DNA from: Neisseria dentiae
GTDB lineage: Bacteria > Pseudomonadota > Gammaproteobacteria > Burkholderiales > Neisseriaceae
Length of the DNA: 64,000 nucleotides
Direction: 5' to 3'
NCBI RefSeq assembly: GCF_024580525.1
Contig: NZ_JANIKQ010000007.1
Span: 1-64,000 of the forward strand
Shown one piece after another: positions 52,607 to 62,513 of the stretch. How positions within the stretch are numbered: the first letter of the stretch is position 1; each line of letters opens with the position of its first letter. Under the pieces are notes generated by a model. That model did not search any database, was not told where the DNA came from, and saw nothing but the letters and a program-made list of their open reading frames with translations. The translations under genes and the position numbers were made by a program.

Positions 52607-54019
52607 ATGACCCAAGCCACTCCCGAATCACTGTTCCAGCAAGGGCACGAGCTGCTGCTGAAAAACCCGAACGACTGCGCCGCCGCCGTGCCCCTGCTGT
52701 TTGAGGCCGCCCAAGCCGGGCATATCGAGGCCGCGTTCCAACTGGCCGGCTGCCTGCTCAACGGTGCGGGTGCGCGCCCCAATTACAGCGCCGCCCGCCA
52801 TTGGCTGGCGGTGGCGGCGGAGGGCGGCCACCCCTATGCCCGTTATAACCTGCTGCAACTGCGCGCCGCCGACGGCGAGCGTTTCGAGCAGCAGATAGGC
52901 GCCTACACCGAGCTGGCCGAAAGCGGCGTGTTGCACGCCCAGCTGCGGCTGCTCGAATATTGTGCCGACCAAAAAGACCCGCAGGCCGTGCATTGGGCCG
53001 AACTGGCGGCAGCACAGGGCAGCGGCGATGCGCAATTTTATCTCGCCAAATATTACCAGCAGGCACCCGAGCCGGATTTGGCACGGGCGCACGAACTGTT
53101 TACGCAGGCGGCCGCGCAAGGCGTTGTGGCCGCCCACTGGCTGCTCGGCAACCAATACCGCTACGGCCAGTATGTCGAAAAAAACCTGCAAAAAGCCATT
53201 GAACATTTCACCCCCGCCGCCGAGCAGGGTTTCAGCCCCGCGCAGGCCGCATTGGGCGAGGTGTTGTTCGAGCAGAACAACGGCGAATCCGTAGGCTGGC
53301 TCGAAAAAGCCGCCACACAAGGCGATTCCGATGCCCAAGCCACGCTGGCCGAGGCTTATCTGACCGGCAGATTTGTGGAGCGCGACCACCAACAGGCCCG
53401 CAAACACGCTTCGGCGGCCGCCCGCCGCAACCACCCCAAAGCCCTGCGCCTGCTCGGCGATATTTTCCGCTACGGTTTGGGTGTCGAAGCCGATACCGAC
53501 ACCGCCCGCCGCCAATACCAGCGCGCCGCAGAATTGGGCGATATGGCGGCACACAAAAAACTGCTTGCCGATACCGCGCTCACCCATAAAGAAGATTATG
53601 AAGAGGCCAAACAGGCGGCGCTGATGTTTCAAAAAGCCGATCAGGATTACCAGGCCGCGTTTGCCTGCCATTACGGCTTGGGGCGCGATCAGGATTATTT
53701 CTTGGCGCGCAAACTCTATCTTCAGGCCGCCGAGCTGCACCACCGCAAGGCGCAAACCAACCTCGGTATGATGTATTACAACGGTCAGGGCGTGGAGGCC
53801 GACCCCGATCAGGCGGCTTATTGGTTCGAACAGGCCGCCAATCAGGGCGATCCGATGGCGCAATACAATTTGGCTTGTTTGTATTACCACGGCTTGGGTG
53901 CACCGCAAAGCACCGCCACCGCCTGCACCTGGCTGCAAAACGCCATCGACAGCGGCCACGAACATGCCGACCAGCTGCGGCAGCTGCTGCAACAGTGGCA
54001 GCGGGAAATTCCGCGATAA
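52607..54019 (+). CDS. Sel1-repeat (TPR-like) protein
   Basis: The protein has 470 residues from the ATG at 52607. It consists almost entirely of Sel1-like repeats of about 36 residues with the pattern A..LG..Y..G.GV..D..KA..W...AA.QG, for example MMYYNGQGVEADPDQAAYWF and NLACLYYHGLGAPQSTATAC. I count roughly ten copies, some degenerate. No signal peptide is seen, so it is probably cytoplasmic. Such solenoids mediate protein contacts; the partner is unknown. TACAAT at 52571-52576 may be its -10. Confidence 0.85.
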   Translation: MTQATPESLFQQGHELLLKNPNDCAAAVPLLFEAAQAGHIEAAFQLAGCLLNGAGARPNYSAARHWLAVAAEGGHPYARYNLLQLRAADGERFEQQIGAYTELAESGVLHAQLRLLEYCADQKDPQAVHWAELAAAQGSGDAQFYLAKYYQQAPEPDLARAHELFTQAAAQGVVAAHWLLGNQYRYGQYVEKNLQKAIEHFTPAAEQGFSPAQAALGEVLFEQNNGESVGWLEKAATQGDSDAQATLAEAYLTGRFVERDHQQARKHASAAARRNHPKALRLLGDIFRYGLGVEADTDTARRQYQRAAELGDMAAHKKLLADTALTHKEDYEEAKQAALMFQKADQDYQAAFACHYGLGRDQDYFLARKLYLQAAELHHRKAQTNLGMMYYNGQGVEADPDQAAYWFEQAANQGDPMAQYNLACLYYHGLGAPQSTATACTWLQNAIDSGHEHADQLRQLLQQWQREIPR

Positions 54020-54063
54020 CACAGGTTAAGCAAGTCGTTTAATTATGATACGCTGCAAACACT

Positions 54064-54103
54064 ATGGAGGCCGTCTGAAAACTTTCAGACGGCCTCCATG
54101 TTT
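54064..54103. terminator. Inverted uptake-sequence terminator after the Sel1 gene
   Basis: ATGGAGGCCGTCTGAAA and its complement form a 17-bp stem with a two-base loop, followed by GTTTTG. It lies between convergent genes. Confidence 0.82.
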
Positions 54104-54135
54104 TGCCGTTTAACGGTTGATGCAGTACATCGGAT

Positions 54136-54867
54136 TCAGCGTTTCGCCAAGCCTTTGCGCTGCAAAAACGGCAGGATGTCGGGGCGTACTTCGTGGCAGA
54201 GCGTGTTGCGCACCTGTTTGGTAAAGTTCAAATCCAGATTGCTGCGGCGCTGGTAGTAGTCGGCCACGGTAGCGTCGTATTCCGCATAGAGCGCGTCGTC
54301 GAGCGGGGCGTAGCCGTTTTCGGACACCACGCAGGCGGCGGGCAGGCGCGGGCGCATAATCGGGTCTTGGGCGGGGTGGCCCAAGCACATGCCGAACAGC
54401 GGCACCACGTTTTCGGGCAGCGCCAAAATGCGGTCGGTGGCGTTGATGTCGTCGCGCAGGCAGCCGATAAACACGCCGCCCAAACCGAGTGATTCGGCGG
54501 TGAGCAGTACGTTTTGCGCAGCGATACCGGCATCAATTGCGCCCATCAGCGTCATTTCCGTCCAGTCGGTTTGCGCGTCGGGGGCGATTTTTTTGTGTTT
54601 GGCCAAGTCGATGCAGAACACCAGAAATTCGGCGCAGGTTTCGATATAGTGCTGGTTGGCGCCCACAGCGCGCAGCTGTTTACGCTTTTCGGCATCGGTT
54701 ACGCGCACGATGTGCACGAGCTGCATAAAGCTCGATGTGGATGCGGCCTGTCCGGCGGCAAGCACGGCTTGAAACATTTCGGGGGCAATCGGCTCGCCGG
54801 TGAATTTGCGGATGGAGCGGTGGTTCAGGGCGGTTTCCAGCGCGGGTTTGCTTGGTAATACGGTCAT
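54136..54867 (-). CDS. nfsA: Oxygen-insensitive NADPH nitroreductase
   Basis: The protein has 243 residues. Flavin-reductase motifs: ETALNHRSIRKFTGEPI (FMN-binding arginines), AGQAASTSSFMQLVHIVRVT, GIAAQNVLLTAESLGLGGVFIG, and MCLGHPAQDPIMRPRLP. Length and the final RPDILPFLQRKGLAKR match NfsA. It reduces nitro compounds and quinones by two electrons. The next gene in the same direction upstream is wrbA. Confidence 0.9.
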   Translation of the reverse strand: MTVLPSKPALETALNHRSIRKFTGEPIAPEMFQAVLAAGQAASTSSFMQLVHIVRVTDAEKRKQLRAVGANQHYIETCAEFLVFCIDLAKHKKIAPDAQTDWTEMTLMGAIDAGIAAQNVLLTAESLGLGGVFIGCLRDDINATDRILALPENVVPLFGMCLGHPAQDPIMRPRLPAACVVSENGYAPLDDALYAEYDATVADYYQRRSNLDLNFTKQVRNTLCHEVRPDILPFLQRKGLAKR

Positions 54868-54902
54868 GCGGGTTTCTCCTGCTGTGTGGTTATAAGATGT
54901 TT

Positions 54903-55520
<618 letters not shown>

Positions 55521-55535
55521 TTACAATTGGGTATG

Positions 55536-55574
55536 TTTTCAGACGGCCTATTATGGTGCAGGCCGTCTGAAAAC
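55536..55574. terminator. Inverted uptake-sequence pair between wrbA and the YihY gene
   Basis: TTTTCAGACGGCCT and AGGCCGTCTGAAAA face each other between two divergent genes, so it is more likely an mRNA hairpin or uptake pair than a terminator. Confidence 0.4.
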
Positions 55575-55609
55575 GTTAAATCGGTGAATCAATAAGAAAG
55601 TGGAAGAAT

Positions 55610-56836
55610 ATGCCTGATTTATCTTGGTGGCAAGCCGTGCGCGCTTCGCGTTTGGGCGGGTTTGCGTGGTTTGTGTACCGCCGTTTTATGGAAATCCGCG
55701 TGCCGCAGGTGTCGGCCAGCCTCACGTTTACCACGCTTTTGGCGCTGGTGCCGGTGTTAACGGTAACGTTGGTGGTGGTGTCGGCTTTTCCTGTGTTCGA
55801 CGAGCTTTCCGCTTCTTTCGTGCAGTTTGTCAACCAAACCATCGTGCCGCAGGGTGCGGACACTTTGTTTGAATATATCGATGCGTTTAAAGAGAAAGCC
55901 AGCGGGCTGACGGCCATCGGCATCATTATGCTGGGTGTTACTTCGCTGATGCTGATCCAAACCATCGACCAAACGTTCAACCGAATCTGGCGCGTAGGCA
56001 CGCAGCGGCCGCTGATGATGCAGTTTCTGGTGTATTGGGCGCTGCTCACGTTCGGCCCGCTGGCGTTGGGCGTGGGTTTGTCGCTGTGGTCGTCGCTGCT
56101 CAAATACAGCCCGTTCGGCGAAAATTATCCGCTGTTGGCGGCGGCGGTGCGCATCAGTGCGTCGATCTTGTTCAGCACGCTGCTGTTGTGGCTGCTCTAC
56201 CGGCTGGTGCCCAACCGCTTCGTGCCCGCCCGCCATGCGTTGCTCGGGGCGGCGGTAACGGCGGTTTTGCTCGAAGCCGCGCGCTACGGTTTTGCCTGGT
56301 ATATCGGCACGTTTCAAGGCTACACGCTGATTTACGGCGCGTTTGCGGCGGTGCCGTTTTTTCTGCTGTGGCTTAATTTGCTGTGGATGCTGGTGCTCTC
56401 CGGCGCGGTGCTCACCGCTTCGCTTTCCTACTGGCAGGGCGAGGCGTTCCGGCGCGGTTTCGATGCGCGCGGGCGGTTTGACGATGTGTTGAAAATTTTG
56501 CTGCTGCTCAACGAAGCCCAGCAAACCGGCGGCGCGCTCAGGGTGCAGGATTTCCGCCCGCACATCAATATGGGCTACGACGAATTGGGCGAACTGCTCG
56601 AAAAACTCGCCCGCCACGGTTATGTGTATTTGGGCAAACAGGGCTGGGTGCTGAAAACCAATGCCGAATCTATCGGGCTGAACGATTTGTTCAGGCTGTT
56701 TGTTTACCGCCCCGTCGGCCAAAGCAGCGACGGTGTCGACGGTGCCGTTGCCGAGATTATGTCGCCGTGTTTGAGCGCGCTCAACATCACGTTGGCGGAA
56801 TTCGATATCCACACGCGGCGGGAGAAGGAAAACTGA
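55610..56836 (+). CDS. YihY/UPF0761-family membrane protein
   Basis: The protein has 408 residues. About six membrane helices occupy the first 270 residues, beginning ASLTFTTLLALVPVLTVTLV. Family motifs are ASLTFTTLLALVP, IDQTFNRIW, LYRLVPN and AALLG-like LLGAAVTAVLLEAARYGFAWY. The C-terminal 120 residues are soluble and hold a winged-helix-like region (GALRVQDFRPHINMGYDELGELLEKLARHGYV). The family was once misnamed RNase BN; its function is unknown. Confidence 0.88.
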   Translation: MPDLSWWQAVRASRLGGFAWFVYRRFMEIRVPQVSASLTFTTLLALVPVLTVTLVVVSAFPVFDELSASFVQFVNQTIVPQGADTLFEYIDAFKEKASGLTAIGIIMLGVTSLMLIQTIDQTFNRIWRVGTQRPLMMQFLVYWALLTFGPLALGVGLSLWSSLLKYSPFGENYPLLAAAVRISASILFSTLLLWLLYRLVPNRFVPARHALLGAAVTAVLLEAARYGFAWYIGTFQGYTLIYGAFAAVPFFLLWLNLLWMLVLSGAVLTASLSYWQGEAFRRGFDARGRFDDVLKILLLLNEAQQTGGALRVQDFRPHINMGYDELGELLEKLARHGYVYLGKQGWVLKTNAESIGLNDLFRLFVYRPVGQSSDGVDGAVAEIMSPCLSALNITLAEFDIHTRREKEN

Positions 56837-56898
56837 GCCGTTAACAACCGCCCGGGCGCTTTGCAAAATCCGCTCAGGCCGTCTGAAATACCCAACTG

Positions 56899-56931
56899 CC
56901 GTCATACTCGGGCCAAGCCCGAGTATGACGG
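56899..56931. repeat. Perfect 15-bp-arm palindrome after the YihY gene
   Basis: CCGTCATACTCGGGC and GCCCGAGTATGACGG with a three-base loop. It is the best-preserved member of the ATACTCGGGC family in the window. Confidence 0.75.
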
Positions 56932-56960
56932 AACGGGTGCTAAGCAAGTAGTTTAACCGC

Positions 56961-57018
56961 AGGCCGTCTGAAAGGTGGCGGGCTGCTGCCGAAGCGGCGC
57001 AAACCTTTCAGACGGCCT
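56961..57018. terminator. Long inverted uptake-sequence pair before the RNB gene
   Basis: AGGCCGTCTGAAAGGT (56961-56976) and its complement (57003-57018) enclose 26 bases. It could terminate the upstream unit. Confidence 0.55.
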
Positions 57019-57071
57019 TTGCGAATCCTGTTAAAATCACGCGCTTTTCCGACTGCGCTTTTAGCTTTTAT

Positions 57072-58934
57072 ATGAATATTTTTTACGAAGAATCCGGCCA
57101 ATTCAAAGTGGCCGCCGTGGTGCAGAAAAACGACGCCACCTACCAGGCCGATACCCAGCACGGCAAACGCACCAAAGTGAAAGCGGCCAACGTGTTCGTC
57201 GAATTCGACACCCCGATGGGCGCATTTCTCGCCCAAGCCCAAGCCGAAGCCGCCGAAATCGACACCGACCTGTTGTGGGAAGTGTGCGGCGAAGAAGAAT
57301 TCAGCGCCGAAGCCATCGCCGAAGAATACTTCGGCCACGCGCCCGCCAAAACCGAGCTGGCGGCCACACTGATTGCGCTTTATGCCGCGCCGATGTATTT
57401 CTATAAAAAAGCCAAAGGCATTTTCAAGGCCGCCCCCGAAGAAACGCTCAAACAGGCGCTGGCGGCGGTGGAGCGCAAAAAACAGCAGGACGCGCAAATC
57501 GAAGCCTGGTCGGAAGCGCTCAAACAGGGCGAGATGCCGTCTGAAATCGCCGCCGACCTGAAAACCATCCTGCACGCGCCCGACAAACAGGCGCCCACCT
57601 ACAAAGCCTTCACCAAAGCCGCCGACGCGCTCAAGCTCGCCCCGCTGGCGCTCGCCATGCAAACCGGCGGTGTCGCCTCGATTCCGCAATACCTGCGCGA
57701 CGGTTTCGAAGTCAAACATTTTCCCAAAGGCACGGCTTTCGCCGATATGCCCGTGCCCGCGCTGCCCGCGCTGCCGCAGGCCGCCGTGCAGGCGTTTTCC
57801 ATCGACGACGAAGACACCACCGAAGTGGACGACGCCTTGAGCGTTACCGACTTGGGCAACGGCGCCAAACGCGTGGGCATCCACATCGCCGCGCCCGCAC
57901 TGGCCGTCGCCTCGGGCAGCGCCATCGAAAAAACCATTATGGAGCGCCTGAGCACGGTGTATTTTCCCGGCGGCAAAATCACCATGCTGCCCGACAACTG
58001 GATTGCTGCCTTCAGCCTCGATGCCGGCGGCCACCGCCCCGCCGTGAGCATTTATTTCGATGTTGACGCCGATTTCAACATCAGCGCGCCCGTGCACAAA
58101 ATCGAAGCCGTTTATATCGCCGAAAACCTGCGCATCCAAGCCATCGAGCCGCACTTCAACGCCGAAACCGGCCTCGATGCCGAAGGGCAGGCCATGTTCA
58201 ACCACCATCAGGATTTAATCTGGCTGCACCGCTTCGCCACAGCCCGCCAAAAAGCGCGCGGCAAATACGAGCCGGACCGCGCCCCGCAATACGATTACGG
58301 CATCGGGCTGAACGAAGACGGCAGCGTGGCCGTTTCCCGCCGCGAGCGCGGCTCGCCCATCGACACGCTGGTGAGCGAAATGATGATACTCGCCAACAGC
58401 ACATGGGCGCAGATGCTCGATGAAAACGGCCTGCCCGGCCTTTTCCGCGTGCAGCCCGGCAACAGCAAAGTGCGCATGAGCACCCAATCCGAACCGCACA
58501 GCGGCATGGGCGTGCAGCACTACGGCTGGTTCACCTCGCCGCTGCGCCGCGCCGCCGACTATATCAACCAAAAGCAGCTGCTCAGCCTGATAAACAGTGA
58601 AGCCGAGCCGCTGTTTCACAGCAACGACACCGCCCTGTTCGCCGCCCTGCGCGATTTCGACGCGGCCTACACCGCCTATGCCGATTTCCAGCGCAAAATG
58701 GAGAGTTACTGGAGCTTGGTGTATATCCGCCAGCAGGCCTTGAAAGAGCTGAAGGCCACGCTGCTGAAAGAAGATCTGGTGCGCATCGACGGCCTGCCGC
58801 TGGCCGTGCGCGCCACGGGCATTCCGTTCGACGCGCTGCCCAAATCGCAGCTGCTGTTGGCGGTGGCCGAAGTGGATGCCGACAAGCAGTTTATCGCTTT
58901 GAATTATTTGAAGATGCTGCCGCCTGCGGCGTAA
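57072..58934 (+). CDS. RNB-domain exoribonuclease (RNase II/R family)
   Basis: The protein has 620 residues. The RNB catalytic motif is AFSIDDEDTTEVDDALSV (near residue 245) with the four acidic residues, followed by RVGIHIAAPALAV, RLSTVYFPGGKITMLPD, and PHSGMGVQHYGWFTSPLRRAADYINQKQL. The N-terminal part (residues 1-230) lacks obvious cold-shock domains, unlike E. coli RNase II or R, and no basic RNase R tail is present. It degrades RNA 3' to 5'. An AT-type uptake sequence occurs in frame near 57534. Confidence 0.88.
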   Translation: MNIFYEESGQFKVAAVVQKNDATYQADTQHGKRTKVKAANVFVEFDTPMGAFLAQAQAEAAEIDTDLLWEVCGEEEFSAEAIAEEYFGHAPAKTELAATLIALYAAPMYFYKKAKGIFKAAPEETLKQALAAVERKKQQDAQIEAWSEALKQGEMPSEIAADLKTILHAPDKQAPTYKAFTKAADALKLAPLALAMQTGGVASIPQYLRDGFEVKHFPKGTAFADMPVPALPALPQAAVQAFSIDDEDTTEVDDALSVTDLGNGAKRVGIHIAAPALAVASGSAIEKTIMERLSTVYFPGGKITMLPDNWIAAFSLDAGGHRPAVSIYFDVDADFNISAPVHKIEAVYIAENLRIQAIEPHFNAETGLDAEGQAMFNHHQDLIWLHRFATARQKARGKYEPDRAPQYDYGIGLNEDGSVAVSRRERGSPIDTLVSEMMILANSTWAQMLDENGLPGLFRVQPGNSKVRMSTQSEPHSGMGVQHYGWFTSPLRRAADYINQKQLLSLINSEAEPLFHSNDTALFAALRDFDAAYTAYADFQRKMESYWSLVYIRQQALKELKATLLKEDLVRIDGLPLAVRATGIPFDALPKSQLLLAVAEVDADKQFIALNYLKMLPPAA

Positions 58935-58958
58935 GCGTTGCAGGTTTTAAGCGTGAAG

Positions 58959-58992
58959 AGAGGCCGTCTGAAAATGTTTCAGACGGCCTCTT
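58959..58992. terminator. Inverted uptake-sequence terminator between RNB and NYN genes
   Basis: AGAGGCCGTCTGAAA and TTTCAGACGGCCTCT form a 15-bp stem around four bases, shared by two convergent genes. Confidence 0.85.
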
Positions 58993-59008
58993 GTAGAATT
59001 AAAGCTGT

Positions 59009-59677
59009 TTATTTTTTGCGGGGATATGTACTTCGCAAACCATCAATGTGTTCAAATAAATCTTCGGGAATATTTTGCCACATTGGGTCTAAAATAAAAT
59101 CAATTCCTTCCCGCCGCGCTAATTTTGCGGCAGGCACAAAATCAGAATCACCTGAAACCAATACGATACGGTCAGCCTGTTTTTTGAGCGTTATTGATGC
59201 AATATCCAAGGCAATGCGCATATCAACACCTTTTTGCTTAACATCAATCATAACGTCTTTTTCTGTTATTTCGTGCCGATCTATCCGGCCTTTGAGCAGA
59301 TTATCCATTACATCGGTTTTCAACCGCCAACGGGTCAGTTGGTCTGATAATTTACCCAAGCGTAGTGCAAGTTTTCGCTGTTTGATTAATTCTTTATGGA
59401 GTTCGTTTCTGAAAACAGCTTCATCTGATTTGGAAAAATCAATCAACTTTTTAGAAATGGGGTTGTGCATTTTCTTTTGCAGGGGAGCACAATCGTAAAA
59501 GAAAATCCTATAAAGGCTGTCATGCTGCTTGGTGCCGTTTATTTTTTGTGATAAGTGAAGTAGTGATAAGCGGAAAGCGAGAGATGCAATACGTTTGGCA
59601 TCATAAGCATTGTGTTTCTCGAAATAGCGGATACGTTTGATAAAAAAAGCGCCGTCAATTAAAACAGCCGTTCTCAT
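59009..59677 (-). CDS. NYN-domain (LabA/DUF88-like) nuclease
   Basis: The protein has 222 residues. NYN/PIN-like acidic residues are visible: D8 in AVLIDGAFF, the pair in KGVDMRIALDIA, and VSGDSDFVPAAKLARREG near residue 175. A central basic helical region separates them. GAAGGA lies before the ATG. NYN proteins are metal-dependent RNases of the PIN fold; many are linked to phage or mobile elements. The gene is more AT-rich than its neighbours, suggesting acquisition. It lies between the RNB gene and bioB. Confidence 0.85.
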   Translation of the reverse strand: MRTAVLIDGAFFIKRIRYFEKHNAYDAKRIASLAFRLSLLHLSQKINGTKQHDSLYRIFFYDCAPLQKKMHNPISKKLIDFSKSDEAVFRNELHKELIKQRKLALRLGKLSDQLTRWRLKTDVMDNLLKGRIDRHEITEKDVMIDVKQKGVDMRIALDIASITLKKQADRIVLVSGDSDFVPAAKLARREGIDFILDPMWQNIPEDLFEHIDGLRSTYPRKK

Positions 59678-59860
59678 ATTTCATTCCTTCAAATACAAAG
59701 AAAAAGCCCAAAGGTTCGGCGCTTTCGGGATAAGATTGAAAGGCTTACTGCTAAGGGCGTTATTGGAGTGAAATTATAGATTCAATATCTTTTTAAGGCA
59801 AATTTAAATTTAGATACTTATTCAATTCAGCTTAAATATCCAACACATACAATTTCAACA

Positions 59861-60868
59861 TTACATTTCACTGCAATATTGCAGCGGGTGCAAGTCCAGC
59901 TTTTCCATCAGCAGGCGGTCGCCGTCGGTTTCGGGGTTGTCGGTGGTTAAGAGTTTGTCGCCGTAGAAAATCGAATTGGCGCCGGCGAGAAAGCACATCG
60001 CCTGCATGGCTTCTGGCATGGCGGTGCGGCCTGCCGAAAGGCGCACATAGCTTTGCGGCATGGTGATGCGCGCCACGGCGATGGTGCGCACGAATTCCGT
60101 CCAATCCAAATCTTCGGCGTCGGCCAGCGGCGTGCCTTCCACTTTCACCAGTTGGTTGATGGGCACGCTCTCGGGCTGCGGGTCGAGGTTGGCGAGGCTG
60201 GCAATCAGGCCGGCGCGCTGGGGGCGGGTTTCGTTCATGCCGACGATGCCGCCGCAACACACTTTCAAACCCGCACCGCGCACTTTGCCCAGCGTGTCCA
60301 TGCGGTCTTCGTGCGCTCGGGTGTGGATGATGTCGTTGTAGCGTTCGGGGTCGGTGTCGAGGTTGTGGTTGTAGTAGTCCAGCCCGGCGTTTTTCAAATC
60401 TTCGGCCATGCCTTCTTCGAGCATGCCGAACGTGCCGCAGGTTTCCAGCCCCAAACCTTTCACGGCTTTGATGATTTCGGAAACGGTTTCCACGTCTTTC
60501 GGTTTCGGCCCGCGCCAGGCCGCGCCCATGCAGAAGCGGCTGGCGCCGCGCGCTTTGGCGGTGCGGGCGATTTTGAGGATTTCTTCCACGTCCATCATTT
60601 GCGATTTTTCGAGGCCGGTGTTGTGGTGCGCCGACTGCGGGCAGTATTCGCAGTCTTCGGGGCAGCCGCCGGTTTTGATGGAAAGCAGGGTGGAAAGCTG
60701 GATTTCGCGGGGGTTGAAGTGGGCGCGGTGGACTTCGGCGGCTTTGTAAACGAGGTCGAGAAACGGCATTTCAAACAGCTCTTCAACCTGGCATTTGCGC
60801 CAATATTGGGCGGTTTGGTGCGGTTTGCGCTCGCTTTGGCGGCGCAGGGCGACGGGGGCGACGGTCAT
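59861..60868 (-). CDS. bioB: Biotin synthase
   Basis: The protein has 335 residues. The radical-SAM cluster is C69-PED-C73-EY-C76, followed by [19 protein letters not shown] and [10 protein letters not shown] with the second-cluster cysteines, and [18 protein letters not shown]. It inserts sulfur into dethiobiotin. AGAAGG at good distance precedes the ATG. bioH is elsewhere in the window (3110-3853), so biotin genes are scattered. Confidence 0.97.
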   Translation of the reverse strand: MTVAPVALRRQSERKPHQTAQYWRKCQVEELFEMPFLDLVYKAAEVHRAHFNPREIQLSTLLSIKTGGCPEDCEYCPQSAHHNTGLEKSQMMDVEEILKIARTAKARGASRFCMGAAWRGPKPKDVETVSEIIKAVKGLGLETCGTFGMLEEGMAEDLKNAGLDYYNHNLDTDPERYNDIIHTRAHEDRMDTLGKVRGAGLKVCCGGIVGMNETRPQRAGLIASLANLDPQPESVPINQLVKVEGTPLADAEDLDWTEFVRTIAVARITMPQSYVRLSAGRTAMPEAMQAMCFLAGANSIFYGDKLLTTDNPETDGDRLLMEKLDLHPLQYCSEM

Positions 60869-61222
60869 GATAGTGGCCTTCTGTTTCGGTTTCGCAGCGG
60901 CACAATGACGCTGACGTGCTCAAGCTGCAAGCGCAATGTTTGCAGCGGCTTCTGTTGTGTATAGGCCGTCTGAAAAACCCGGGGCTTTTCAGACGGCTCC
61001 AACAACGCGGCTTAGTGTAACGGGATTGGGGAGGCTGTTCAATAAAAAGGATAGGCCGGAATTTGCATTCCCGATTTTTCTGGCCTATATTTTTATATTA
61101 ACAGATGAAGCAAGGCATTATATTGTTTCCGGTTTCCGCCCCGCCGAAAAAAGCAGTATTACCGCTTCGGGCGGTGGAGCCGCCGCAGTAACCCCTGCTG
61201 TTTTGTTGCAAAGGAAAGCATC
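60869..61222. other. 354-bp gap before the small secreted-protein gene
   Basis: Contains an inverted uptake-sequence hairpin (60963-60997) and a second stem ATAGGCC/GGCCTAT (61051-61057 and 61082-61088) followed by ATTTTTATATT. The latter is terminator-like in the plus direction although no plus-strand gene precedes it. No tRNA or coding frame is supported. Confidence 0.5.
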
Positions 61223-61459
61223 ATGAACAAAACCAAACTGATCGCCGCCCTGCTGGCCGCCGCCCTGATTCTGCCCGCCGCGCACAGCCAGGCGGTGCAG
61301 GCAAACAAACGCTCGGTTATCGAACGCATCAACGACAAACTCGAAAAAAGCCGCCGCGTGCGCGAAAGCAAAAAACGTCAGCGCGAGCTGGAAAAACGCC
61401 AGAAACAACAGGCTGAAAAAGAGCGCGCGGAAAAGCCCGCCGGCACACCCAAACCCTGA
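61223..61459 (+). CDS. Small exported, highly charged protein
   Basis: The protein has 78 residues. A signal peptide (LIAALLAAALILPAAHSQA) precedes a basic/acidic helical stretch (NDKLEKSRRVRESKKRQREL and further KEK-rich sequence) likely forming a coiled coil. Ends GTPKP. No family is recognised. GGAAAG precedes the ATG. Its stop overlaps a possible start of the next gene. Confidence 0.65.
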   Translation: MNKTKLIAALLAAALILPAAHSQAVQANKRSVIERINDKLEKSRRVRESKKRQRELEKRQKQQAEKERAEKPAGTPKP

Positions 61460-61476
61460 TGCGGAGCAATAAATAT

Positions 61477-61857
61477 ATGAACACCCTGCCCGATGCCGCC
61501 GCCGCACAGGCACGCATTAACGAAATCCAGCAGCTTTACCGCGAATGGACCGAGCTTCTGCCCAAGCTTGAAGCCGCCCGGCAAGACTGGCGGCGCGGCG
61601 AAGCCATTATGCGGCAGTTGGAAAAATTTTATTTTGAAGGCGAATACGCCCGCTACCACCAAGCCATCGAAAACGGGCTAAACATCGATTTGCGCACGGC
61701 CGGCGAATACAGTGTGATGGGCGAAGACACCTTATGGAACGCCGGTGCCGAGCAACAGGCCCTGGCCTGGCAATGGCTGCGCGCAGCCGTGGCGGTGTTG
61801 GACAGAGGCGGCGAAGAGGGCGCGGCAAACGGCGCAGGCGTTTCAGACGGCCTTTAA
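61477..61857 (+). CDS. DUF4298-like protein
   Basis: The protein has 126 residues from the ATG at 61477 behind GGAG; an ATG at 61459 overlapping the previous stop is an alternative. The pattern ARINEIQQLYREWTELLPKL, QLEKFYFEGEYARYHQAIENG and YSVMGEDTLWNA fits the DUF4298 family of unknown function. Its last residues VSDGL and stop are encoded by an inverted uptake sequence. Confidence 0.72.
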   Translation: MNTLPDAAAAQARINEIQQLYREWTELLPKLEAARQDWRRGEAIMRQLEKFYFEGEYARYHQAIENGLNIDLRTAGEYSVMGEDTLWNAGAEQQALAWQWLRAAVAVLDRGGEEGAANGAGVSDGL

Positions 61858-61926
61858 CACGCGGCCCGAAAGCTTTGTAAAATACCTTAAGGCCGTCTGA
61901 AAACACACACCGTTTTGGAAACAACT

Positions 61927-62448
61927 ATGCAACCGTACACCATCCGCCCCGCCGTGCAGGCCGACCTGCCCACTATCGTTGCCATTTACAACAGCACCAT
62001 CGCCGGCCGCCAAGCCACCGCCGATTTGCAGCCCGTCAGCACACAGAGCCGCCAAGCCTGGTTCGACGCACATGGCGGCAACCGCCCGCTATATGTAGTG
62101 GAGAGCACCGCCGGGCAAGTGCTGGCCTGGGGCAGCTTCAGCGACTACTACCCGCGCCACGCCTACCGCATCAGCGCCGAAATCAGCATTTATGTACACC
62201 AAGACGCACGCGGCAGCGGCTTGGGGCGGCGGCTCGCCGAATATATGTGTGCGCAGGCACCTGCCTTGGGCATCCGCAACATCATCGCCGTGATTTTCGC
62301 CCACAACACCCCCAGCATCCGCCTGTTTTCCGCGCTGGGTTTTAGCGAGTGGGGGCGGCTGCCGCAGGTGTGCGATATGGAAACCTTTGTTGCCGATATT
62401 GTGATTTTGGGCAGACAGACTAAGGAAAACTCACAAACAGCCTTGTAG
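61927..62448 (+). CDS. GNAT acetyltransferase, phosphinothricin-acetyltransferase-like
   Basis: The protein has 173 residues from the ATG at 61927. It starts YTIRPAVQADLPTIVAIYN, then GRQATADLQPVSTQSRQAWF, YRISAEISIYVHQDARGSGLG (acetyl-CoA loop), and LFSALGFSEWGRLPQVCDM. This is the order of Pat/Bar-type N-acetyltransferases such as YwnH or methionine sulfone acetyltransferase. The substrate is unknown. Confidence 0.82.
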   Translation: MQPYTIRPAVQADLPTIVAIYNSTIAGRQATADLQPVSTQSRQAWFDAHGGNRPLYVVESTAGQVLAWGSFSDYYPRHAYRISAEISIYVHQDARGSGLGRRLAEYMCAQAPALGIRNIIAVIFAHNTPSIRLFSALGFSEWGRLPQVCDMETFVADIVILGRQTKENSQTAL

Positions 62449-62513
62449 TTTGCCGCCCAGCATATCCAGCATTTTAGGAATCGGAACCTATAGAACAGAA
62501 TGAGTTCTCAACG

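Noticed and set aside
52628-54022. 464-codon minus-strand frame opposite the Sel1 gene
   Set aside because: Antisense shadow; apparent repeats only mirror the Sel1 repeats.
56940-58208. 422-codon minus-strand frame opposite the RNB gene
   Set aside because: Antisense shadow with Gly/Phe-rich composition and no motif.
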